This document shows positions 49,101-57,660 of a stretch of DNA of 64,000 bases, piece after piece; within the stretch, counting starts at the first letter, position 1, and every line of letters begins with the position of its first letter. Origin of the DNA: Blastobasis lacticolella (Eukaryota; Arthropoda; Insecta; Lepidoptera; Blastobasidae). The position numbers and the translations under genes were made by a program. The notes under the pieces were generated by a model that was not told the origin of the DNA, did not search any database, and saw only the letters and a list, made by a program, of their open reading frames with translations. The DNA lies in NCBI GenBank assembly GCA_905147135.1, contig LR990041.1, forward strand, positions 10,973,907-11,037,906, written 5' to 3'.

Positions 49101-52100
49101 ATTCGGATAGCAAAGATAGACCGGATAAATAATATATTGATATGGTTGTTGGATAATATTATACTTTTGAGATTTGATTATATTACTTTGTTTTGTGTTG
49201 TTTGACTCTTCATATGTGTATGGTTTGTGAGTATGTAAAAGTGTACCCAGACCGGAATTAAATCTCGAGAAGATTGTGCGTTTGACGCCGTCCGCATCTG
49301 TGGCGATTTACTGAGTGTCAGTAGTGTTTGGAGGTAATCAAAAGGTGGAATAAAGCTGCATCTGGGACTCTCTGGTTGACCGATGTCGAAGATCTTAGAA
49401 GGGAGAGCGCAGCTGATAGCTATTCGGACGAGTTGTTGTTTCGTGGTGTTGAAAGGCTTCGGCCTTGTACAACAGGAAGCTGCAAGACTGTCAGAATCAC
49501 GTAACTCATGCGAAACCGTTTTAATATCACTAGAATGAGGGCTCTCGGGGAGCCGTTGGTGTAGCAATTCTACCTGGCTTGACCCACAAATCGTTTCTTT
49601 TACTTCGTGAATGTCCACCTATATGCGAAAGAGCTGATTCCGGCATTTTGGTCTGTGCATTGGATGTAATCACAAATTGTATACATACTCATGGAGAATC
49701 AATCAGTTTTTACTATCATAAATCACTAGTCGGACCTTGGAAGGTGGACTCTGCAGGAGCTTCCTGTCCGGACTTCAATATTACTTACTTCATAACTGCT
49801 ATTATTGGATTCACAACCACCAAGGAATTTCTACATGAATTATCTACCAATGATGGCTAAGCCATTAATGCTACGAGTGCAACAAGGTTGCTACCTATCT
49901 CTGCGATCCGGATTTCAATAAATTAAAACAGGGTTGATATTATCCCCAATATTCACATATCATGGCAAGGCCATTGGAATTGGAGCAACACCATTGATCT
50001 ATGAAACATATCCAAATATTACTAACTGAAGACATCACTGCCAGTATTTGGCTATGCATATTTTGCATGTGTTTGGAGCACTCTCTCCAGGGACTACCTG
50101 CTGATACTACTATACTACCTATATCTGTGCCACGGAATTCGGGCCCATCACCGTAGCCACGAGGAAACACAGCCCAAGTATTCGCCTTTAATGTATGGGA
50201 TGCCACAACCACATCGACGAGTCTAAACATATACCTGCACCCTGCATTGCGTTTGAGTAAGCTGTTTTCCGAGTGAGATTTATTATGCCCAGGAGTACGT
50301 TTCGCACATGATCTACCTACCATCAACGTCACGAAGTGGAGAGTTCTTGGAGAGAGAAAGCTATAAGCTTTATGGATCTACTTTATACTTTTATCACCTG
50401 GATATGCTTTGGAGACACTGGATTGTTCATATCGTCCTCTCAAGTCACTTCATAACTGGAAACAAACTGACTGACGATTATGACTTACCTACTTGTGCCC
50501 TCTCATTCAATATATAAAAAAAAAACATTGCTGGGCGGATTGGAGTTTTTAAAAGACGTCTTTGGCTGCTCCAAACGGAATCTTGCGGAGAGATATCATT
50601 TCCTCTATTAGGATAGCCATTAGAGGATATGATGAGCCAGTGTAATGGCTGGGGCAAGATTCACTCTCCCATCCCTCTATTTTTTTTATATAGTACGGAG
50701 AGTCCCTAAATCCCCTTAAAATCAATATTCCCCTTGACCATACAATATGTATTTTATATTTGAACTAAGTACGTTATATATTTTCTTCATGGTAGTCATT
50801 TATCCTAACAAATCATAATAACCTGTATATCTTCCAACTCTAAAAGTCTTGGGTTACCACAATCACAACGTAGGTATAACTAGACGATCACGAGGCCATA
50901 GTAATATCAGGAATGTACGAATACGCGTTAGGTAATAAACAGAAGTAACATTTTAGAGTTAACGTGTGAATGAGTTGCTGAATGAGTTTGTGAGTGAATG
51001 AATGTTAGAATGATTGAGTGAGTGAGAGGTTTATGTATTTTAGTAAGGATATAGAAGGGGGGGAGGTACAATACCTTTAGTTCACACTGTGCCCGCGAGT
51101 TTATTTCCATCGGGCACGACAGTTTAAATAATTAGAGTAGCGTTAGCATTCAATTATTGAAGGCTCGATACGGTTGCGGTTTGAGGGAGTGAGATGGCGA
51201 TGTATAATCCTCTAGAGTTAAACGGTAGGGCCCGATGGACATGAACTCGCGCGCGCACAGTAGGAATAGGAGACACTGGAGGTTTGTCAATGATTACCTA
51301 AAAGAGTCCTCTTAGCTGTGATAGTTTTTTTTAACTTAACTTAATTTATATTTTATTCTATCTATCTGTGATTAGGCGGGGACAGGGGGAAGCGATAACT
51401 ATTTCGTGTACCATTTTATTTAATTTAAAGCTAAATATTTCAGAATCCATATTCCAAATTTCATTTCTCTCTCTACTAGTAGGTACCAATAGTCTCTGAA
51501 TCAAACAGCGTACAGACTGACATGAACTGGGCGAAATAATAAGCGTTTCTTAATTTACTATGGAACCCTAACAAATGCTTTGTAATATCCAATCTTTCTT
51601 TATAATTCATCCTCATAGCTAAGAACCAAAATGGTCTCGTCCTGTCATCTTAAAGAAGATTGTAAAAAGGTTTATACGGTTCGGCGACACGCTAGTCTGA
51701 TCGCAAACATCAATAGGCTATGGTATCAGGCATGCTGTACGCTTGTTTGTCACCTCCTTTTGTTTGAACCACTGTAAAGAAAACATCTCTTTAGGTATAG
51801 TAATGGATGGATATCTAGAACACGGAGAGACGTAGTCTATCGATTGAAAATATATGTTTTTATATTTTGCAGGAGGATGTTTAGATCCACCGTTTGGAGA
51901 AGATAGATATCCTTATATGCCCAGTAAAAACAAAGACAAGGCAATCGAGGCTCATGGGGTTAAAAAGAAATCTCGTTCTATAAACAATGTACTTCAACCA
52001 GAAATTCATGCTGAAAAAGATAAAGATGATCAAGTGCGCATACAGAAAGTTCAGAAATTACGAGGTCCAACTGACATTACTTCAAGTAATGATAACATAT

Positions 52101-55100
52101 CTATACAAAATATTTATCATCCTCATGATATAAAAAATCCCTTAGAAGACGTTGATTCTCAATCCATTATAACTTATCCTCCAGCTTTATCTTCCAGTGG
52201 CTTAAATATTGATGAAGTTAATACAAAAAGTATTCATAGTAGTAGACTATCTGCGTCCAGTAACAGAGCTAGACAGTCTTTTAATGAATACTCGGCCTCA
52301 TATTACAGCCCCAGGTCCAGTAAAGACAGAGACAATGATGTAAAAAATAAAGTCCGTAATAATTCAATGGGTCAAACCGTAACCCCGAAGTCGAAACCTT
52401 TGCAAAATAATTACGACGATGTTTTCTCAAATGCGTCAGCACCAAACACAAATGACCCCCGTATTTACTATGTTGATAAACTAGGTATTCAAGCAGGAAA
52501 TGAAACGAATTTAGATTCTCATCCTATTAAAGATAAACACAAAGGCGTAAAACTAAGGGGGTCACATTTTGTATCTGATGATGAGTCCAGTGGAGAACTA
52601 CCTTCTAAATATAACAATCAAAACAAATTTGACAACAAAATGAAACCAGACTCTCGAAACAATAATAATGAATATGATAAAAGACGATCGCCTGGAAAAA
52701 TCGAGGAAAATTTAGAATATCCTGGCGAATGGACTGAACCCATGTATGTGGATAGGCGGGCTACGAAATTGAGATCTTCAAGTCGTAAATCTGAAGACAG
52801 CACTGAGTTCATGGAAAGGTCGTCGGCTAATGTTAAACCCGAGAAATCTTCTTCGCATAAATATGAGCAAAGCATTGAATACAGTGGAGAGACATCTCCC
52901 GGGGGAGGAAATTATGAGTATGTAAACAAAACAATAGTGCCTTCATCACCAAAATCGACAGCACATTCCAGTAGAAAATCATCTCCAGATCGTAATGTAG
53001 GGACAATATTAAAATCATCAACACGTGTATTCGAAGGAAATATTGAACATAATGTCGAAGTAGAAACACACCCAGATCTTAATTATATGGATACAGATAG
53101 TTATGAAAAGGGTGTAGATTTAAAAAAAAGTCAACCTACTAAATTGAAGTCTTCATCTCGCAAATCTCTAGAGAGTACTGAATCAAATGGGGCTACTCCA
53201 CATACACGTAAAGCAAATGACGGACGTTATGATACAGATGGCTATAAACAAGATATGAAATCATTCCAAAAAAATGCAGAAAATGTGCCTCAATATATGT
53301 CTGAAAAGAGCGATGATATGAAATTAAAAAGAGAACCGACTAAATTTAAATCTCCAACTTCTATTGAAGATCTACAACAACAAAAATATATGCCACATAG
53401 ACACATAGAACAATCCAACAAAACTGATAAAGAAGAATCTTATATGAAAGAACCTAATCAATTTAAGGTTTCGTCTCGGAGGTCTGAAGAAAGTATAAAT
53501 TTCAGAGAAGCAACACCCATCGATCATAGTTTAGAAATAAGAAACGTCGATGAAGCAATATTTAAAAAAGAAATACCTCATAAATCTCCACATGCGCTTG
53601 ATAAAATGGAAGACGCAGAATTTAACAATAGACAACCCAGAAAATTAAAAGGATTGTCTCGCATGTCGGACGAGAGTAATGAATTTAGTGGAATGAGTCC
53701 CCATGGTCCCAGTTTAAAAAATAGTGACTATGATCAATCTTATTACATAAACGGAAATAAAAAAAATCTTCAACCACAATTATTAAAAGAAAATATCCAA
53801 TATCCATACATGTCTGAAAAAAGTGATAATAAAGAATTGAATATGAGACTGCCAACAAACTATAAAGCATCATCTAAGAAATTGGAAGAACCTGTCGAAT
53901 CTAGTAGAGCAACTCCTACTAATCGCAATTTGGCATTCAATCAATTTGATAATCCTTATGTTAGTAATCATGAACTTAGTTTTGCAGATGCTCAAGACTC
54001 TCATGTCAATGATATGGCAGATCGAGTTAAGAAGTTAAGATCAAATGTAGCAGGTTTCGCAGATTCTCAAGATTCTGATATCAACCGTATGGCAGACCAA
54101 GTTATCGGATTAAAATCAAAAGTAACAGGTTTTGCAGATGCTCAAGATTCTGATGTCAACAGAATGGCAGATCGAGTTAACAAATTAAAATCAAATGTAG
54201 CAGAATTTGCTCAAGATTATGACGATAATCGAAATCCAGGTCGAGTTAACACATTAAGATCAAATGTAACAGATTTTGCAGATGCTCAAGATTCTGATAT
54301 CAACCGTATGGCAGATCGAGTAAACGAGTTAAGATCAAATGTAACAGGTTTTGCAGATGCTCAAGATATTAATGGCAGGCGTTTGTCAGATCGAGCTAAC
54401 AAGTTAAAATCAAATGTATCGGAATTTGCAGATGCTCAACATTCTGATGGTAATCATATGGCAGAACAAGTTAACAAGTTAAGATCAAACGTAACAGGAT
54501 TTGCAGGTGCTCAAGATTCTGACGTCAATCGTATGGAAGATCGAGTTAATAAGTTAAAATCAAATGTAACTGAATTTGCAGATGCCCAATATTCCGATGG
54601 TAGACGTATGTCAGATCGAGTTAACAAGTTAAAATCAAATGTAACAGGTTTAGCAGACGCTCAAAATTCCGATATCAACCGTATGGCAGATAGAGTTAAG
54701 AAGTTAAGATCAAACGTTATAGAATATGCAGATACTAAAGACTCTGATGGAAATCTTATTAAAGATCCAGTTAATATGTTAAGATCGAATGTAACGGAAT
54801 TTGCAGATTTACAGGATTCTGATATCAACCGTATGGCAGACCGAGTTAATAAGCTAAGATCAAATGTAACAGGTTTTGCAGATGCTCAAGATTCTGATGT
54901 CAATCGTGTGGCAGATCAAGTTAACAAGTTAAAGTCAAATATAACAGAATTCGCAAATACTCAAGACTCCAACGGTAATCATATAGCGGATGGAGTTAAC
55001 AAGTTAAGATCAAATGTATCAGGTTTTGCAGATGCTCAAGATTCTGATGTCAATCGTATGGCAAATCAAGTTAACAAATTACAATCAAATATAACAGAAT

Positions 55101-57660
55101 TTGTAGATGATCAAGATTCTGATGTCAAACGTATGGCAGGTCGCGTTGACATGTTAAGATCAAATGTAACAGGTTTTGCAGATGCTCAAGATTCTGATGT
55201 CAATCGTATGGCAGATCGAGTTAACAAATTAAAATCAAATGTAAAAGAATTTGCAGATGCAAAAGCTTCTGATGGCGATCTTATAGCAGATCGCGTTAAC
55301 ATGTTAAAATCAAATGTAACAGGTTTTGCTAATGCTCAAGATTCTGATGGCAAACGTATGGCAGATCGCGTTGACATGTTAAGATCAAATGTAAAAGGTT
55401 TTGCAGATGCTCAAGATTCAGATGGCAGACGTTTGTCAGATCGAGTTAACAAGTTAAAATCAAATGTAACAGAATTTGCAGATGCTCAAGATTCTGATAT
55501 CAATCGTATGACAGACCGAGTTAACAAGTTAAGATCAAATGTAGCAGGTTTTGCAGATGCACAAGGTTCTGATGTCAATCAAATGGCTGATCAAGTTAAC
55601 AACATAAGATCAAATGTAACAGAATTTGTAGAAGCTCAAGATTCTGATGTCAATCGTATGGCAGATCGAGTAAACAAGTTAAGATCTAATGTAACAGGCT
55701 TTGCAGATGCACAGGATTATGATATCAATCATATGTCAGATCAACTTAGCAAGTTAAGATCAAGTGTAACAAAATTTGCAGATTCTAAAGATCCTGATAG
55801 CAAACATATGTCAGATCGAGTAAACATGTTAAGATCAAGTATAACAGGTTTTGCAGATGCTCAAGATCCTGATATCAACCGTACGGCAGACCGAGTTAAT
55901 AAGCTAAGATCAAATGTAACAGGTTTTGCAGATACTCAAGATTCTGATATAAGTCGTATGTCAGATAGAGTTAAGAAGTTAAAATCAAATGTAACAGGTT
56001 TAGCAGATGCTCAAGATTCAGATATCGATAGTATGGGAGATCGAGTTAATAAGCTAAGATCATATGTAACAGGATTTGCAGATGATCAAGATTCTGATAT
56101 TAATCGTATAGCAGGTCAAGTCAACAAATTAAGATCAAATGTACCAGGTCTTGCAGGTGTTCAAGATTCTGATGTCAATAGTATAGCGAATAGAGTTAAC
56201 AAGTTAAGATCAGACGTAACTGGATCTGTAGATGGCCAAGATTCTGGTATTTATCGTATGGCAGATCCAGTTAACAGGTTACCATCAAAAGGAAAGGGCT
56301 TTGCAGATGCACAAGTATTTGATAAGACGCAATACACACATTCTGGCAACAAAAATAGTCCAGTAAATAAAGCGGTATTAGACTCGGGAGCACCTACATA
56401 CTACCAACAACCTACGAATGAATACCACAAGATATTACGTAATTCTGATTCAGGAAACGATTTTGAAAATAATTATGTTGGATCACAAGGAATAATTTCA
56501 CCATCAAGAAGAGGTGACAACGAGCTATTCAAAGGAGAAACAACAGGTGGTAACCAAGAAGTAACGAAAACGTTATCATTAATTAACAGTTCCAACACCA
56601 GCAGACCAGACGATATTAAAGTTAATAAGTCTATTAGTGAAGTGTTACCAAGAAAACCACAACGTAGCATATATTTAGAAACTGGACAGTCTAATAAGCC
56701 GAATGAACTTGGAAAAAATTTAAATGACACTTCAAAGTCTACGTTTCCCACCGGTTATAGTGACCAGAATAAACATAAGATTCCAGTAAATGCTTATTTA
56801 AATGAGTCGGACTATAACAATATAATACCCTCGTCGAAGATATCGCCTTCGATATCTATTAATTTGGATTTAGCTTTCCACAATTACACTAACGATAAGA
56901 ATGAAAGAGTCATTAAAACAGTGGATTCTGCATATGCTGCTAAACATCCGTCTAGTGAAATAACATTTGTTAAAACCTCCTTTAGATATGATGGGGAAAC
57001 GATTACTTTCCCCATTGGTTATGAACAAGACATGTCTATTCAATTAAGAAAATCTACAAATAGAGCGAGCCTTACACCGACTAGAACTCTTCATAAACCA
57101 ACCACATCCATACAGGGCTATGAGATGCACGATATTATACCTAGTTCAGGTAAATTTTGTTTTACTGTGGCTTCTGAATTAACTATACCTACATTGTATC
57201 GTACCTATTTTATGCACCTAAGCATTTCATTTTATCCCTAATGATTAATACGAAATGAAAAATACGTTAATTAGAAATATAAAAATGCACACCCTTATTT
57301 ATTCTTGAGTTTGTAAAATAAACTAAAAATATTTTTACAGTTAAAAAATTAACATTCGGTGATAGAGACGAAAGAAACATATTTGATGTTGATCTGGCTA
57401 CACGCCAGAAGATGCTTGGTGATGATATCAAACAAGGAGACCCTTCTAAGCCTAACCTCATGGCGAACAGAATCATGCAAGCAGCACTGACCTCCGTTTA
57501 CGAAAAGCAATTAGTACCATTACAGAATACCATTAAGGGTCTTAAAGACGAAGTAGATGCACTATCTAATCATCAGGTCTTGGTTAGATACAGACTAATG
57601 GTCAGTAAACGACTCAGCCATAGCAATAAAAGATGCGGGTGCATCACTAGAAAACATTAA
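33864..57660 (+). CDS. Giant repeat protein, 2039 aa, four exons
   Basis: Exons inferred from splice sites are 33864-34170, 34898-35113, 51873-57149 and 57341-57660, 6120 nt in total. All three introns are phase 1. The ATG has TAG in frame five codons upstream and A at -3. The N-terminus is basic (VRVKVRKKHGSTLKKAILIP) with no signal peptide or membrane span. Residues about 300-870 are Ser/Lys/Asp-rich with loose repeats. Residues 878-1650 are 31 tandem 25-residue units. The last 105 residues include helical QKMLGDDIKQ and VYEKQLVPLQNTIKGLKDEV, probably coiled coil. AATAAA lies at 57677-57682. I recognise no family. Low sequence complexity and array growth suggest a fast-evolving structural or scaffold protein, possibly reproductive (speculation). 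Intron 2 holds a 14.5-kb retroelement. Confidence 0.75.
34214..34832 (+). mobile_element. SINE family B copy with nested insertion
   Basis: It is bounded by the 14-bp duplication TAACTTTTTGTTGT at 34200-34213 and 34833-34846. The head GATGGCCGAGTGGTTAAGGA and ACCGGGTTCGAAC matches the copy at 12961. The family body is interrupted from about 34454 to 34726 by unrelated sequence, then resumes at GAGGTCAAATGGCAGCC. It also carries a 38-bp perfect palindrome at 34391-34428. It lies in intron 1 of the repeat-protein gene. Confidence 0.8.
34898..35113 (+). CDS. Repeat-protein exon 2 (symmetric, phase 1-1)
   Basis: The acceptor CATTACAG precedes codons for GSCLGAEYEDDEVPYMP, an Asn/Thr/Ser-rich middle, and RRPIFIGKCKP. 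The donor GTAAAT at 35114 gives a Gly codon with exon 3. The alternative donor GTAAGC at 35105 would create TGA at the junction and is rejected. Its first 17 residues resemble those of exon 3. Confidence 0.7.
35455..35605 (+). repeat. Degenerate TACCC/CTACAC minisatellite
   Basis: Runs of TACCCTAC, CTACACCTACC and similar words fill about 150 bp in intron 2. Although telomere-like at first glance, the spacing is irregular and it is not the insect TTAGG repeat. Confidence 0.6.
37114..37385 (+). mobile_element. SINE family A inside the 5' LTR
   Basis: The tRNA-like head GTGGTTCAGTGGTTAGCATG and CCCCGGTTCGATTCTCG precedes TTTCTGTTGTGGGTCTGGG and GGGGCTGGATGGCGTTGTGT, ending GTTTGTCC. It is the best-preserved head of the family here. 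It is present identically in both LTRs, so it inserted before the last transposition. Confidence 0.8.
37428..37435 (+). promoter_or_regulatory. Candidate LTR TATA box
   Basis: TATAAATA is followed about 25-30 bases later by CAATCATCG, a possible initiator. It is duplicated at 45497-45504 in the second LTR. The second copy would read toward exon 3 of the host gene. Confidence 0.4.
43002..44682 (+). other. Internal region of the giant-LTR element, non-coding
   Basis: It has no gag, protease, RT or integrase. On the minus strand at about 43435-43505 a tRNA-like stretch carries GTTAGTGCAGTGGCGACAAG and CCCGGTTCGAGACTCGG. A second B-box-like word lies at about 43377-43390 (GTCTCGAACCGGGG on the plus strand). 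A (TTGTA) microsatellite of about eight copies lies at 44119-44158. A purine tract precedes the 3' LTR. Confidence 0.65.
44119..44158 (+). repeat. (TTGTA)n microsatellite
   Basis: About eight perfect TTGTA units lie in the centre of the giant-LTR element. Confidence 0.9.
44683..51070 (+). repeat. 3' LTR of the giant-LTR element
   Basis: It repeats 36614-43001 at an offset of 8,069 from the first base to the last. It includes a second copy of the SINE (45183-45454), the TATA box (45497-45504) and AATAAA (45741-45746). Every open frame in it matches its counterpart in the 5' LTR. Confidence 0.75.
45183..45454 (+). mobile_element. SINE family A inside the 3' LTR
   Basis: Counterpart of the copy at 37114-37385. 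It was copied with the LTR and is not an independent insertion. Confidence 0.8.
51075..51872 (+). other. End of repeat-protein intron 2
   Basis: AT-rich intron. At about 51690-51765 the phrase CAATAGGCTATGGTATCAGG with GTACGCTTGTTTGTCACC matches the dispersed tail seen at 18780-18850. No coding. Confidence 0.4.
51873..57149 (+). CDS. Repeat-protein exon 3, 5.3 kb
   Basis: The acceptor TATTTTGCAG precedes 1758 uninterrupted codons ending at TTCAG before GTAAAT. It opens GGCLDPPFGEDRYPYMPSKN, goes on through Ser/Lys/Asp-rich sequence with loose repeats, and then through the 25-residue array. It finishes with about 280 non-repetitive residues rich in Asn, Ser and Pro, including IIPSSKISPSISINLDLAFH. 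An open frame this long in AT-rich DNA is strong evidence for coding. Confidence 0.9.
52760..53925 (+). repeat. Loose Ser/Lys repeat series in repeat-protein exon 3
   Basis: Related motifs recur at irregular spacing of about 40-125 codons: KLRSSSRKSEDSTEF, KLKSSSRKSLESTES, KFKSPTSIEDL, QFKVSSRRSEESINF, KLKGLSRMSDESNEF and NYKASSKKLEEPVES. They are often followed by ATP or SP. The block YMSEKSD also occurs twice (near 53294 and 53810). This is an older, decayed repeat array distinct from the 25-residue array. Confidence 0.7.
53981..56299 (+). repeat. 31 tandem 75-bp units coding a 25-residue repeat
   Basis: The span is 2319 nt, which is 31 units of 25 residues with the fourth unit two residues short. 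The consensus is FADAQDSDxNRMADR followed by VNKLRSNVTG, where x is I, V or G. A partial 32nd unit (FADAQ) follows at 56300. The last residue alternates mainly between Gly and Glu in units 5-23. Hydrophobic positions (V, L, V, F, I/V, M) are spaced 3-4-3-8-3-4, consistent with a long helix or coiled coil with a stutter. Confidence 0.95.
57341..57660 (+). CDS. Repeat-protein exon 4 (C-terminus)
   Basis: The acceptor TTTTTACAG precedes KKLTFGDRDERNIFDVDL, then a helix-rich stretch to DALSNHQ and a basic tail ending in TAA. The 191-bp intron before it has GTAAAT and a T-rich acceptor. After about 57610 another frame reads DSAIAIKDAGASLENIK and stops, which looks at least as protein-like as the assigned tail, so the exact C-terminus is uncertain. 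Confidence 0.65.

Larger units (their letters stand above)
36614..51070 (+). mobile_element. Non-autonomous LTR retrotransposon with 6.4-kb LTRs (LARD-like)
   Basis: Two direct repeats, 36614-43001 and 44683-51070 (6,388 bp each, constant offset of 8,069), enclose 1,681 bp. I saw no difference between them in the stretches compared. Each begins TGTGACGG and ends GGTACA, giving canonical TG...CA ends. The 4-bp ATAC at 36610-36613 recurs at 51071-51074 as a target duplication. Directly before the second repeat is AGGGGCGAA, a polypurine-like tract that fixes the plus orientation. No gag or pol frame is present, so mobilisation must rely on another element. No convincing tRNA primer site follows the first LTR. 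The whole element lies inside intron 2 of the repeat-protein gene, same strand. Confidence 0.75.

Noticed and set aside
36614..51070. Simple segmental duplication or assembly duplicate of a 6.4-kb block
   Set aside because: The repeat edges coincide exactly with TG and CA, ATAC flanks both outer ends, and a purine tract precedes the second copy. An assembly error still needs long-read exclusion.
53981..56299. Regular 75-bp repeats suggesting a CRISPR array or satellite DNA
   Set aside because: The period is a multiple of three, the frame stays open throughout, and variation is typical of coding repeats. There are no unique spacers and the genome is eukaryotic.
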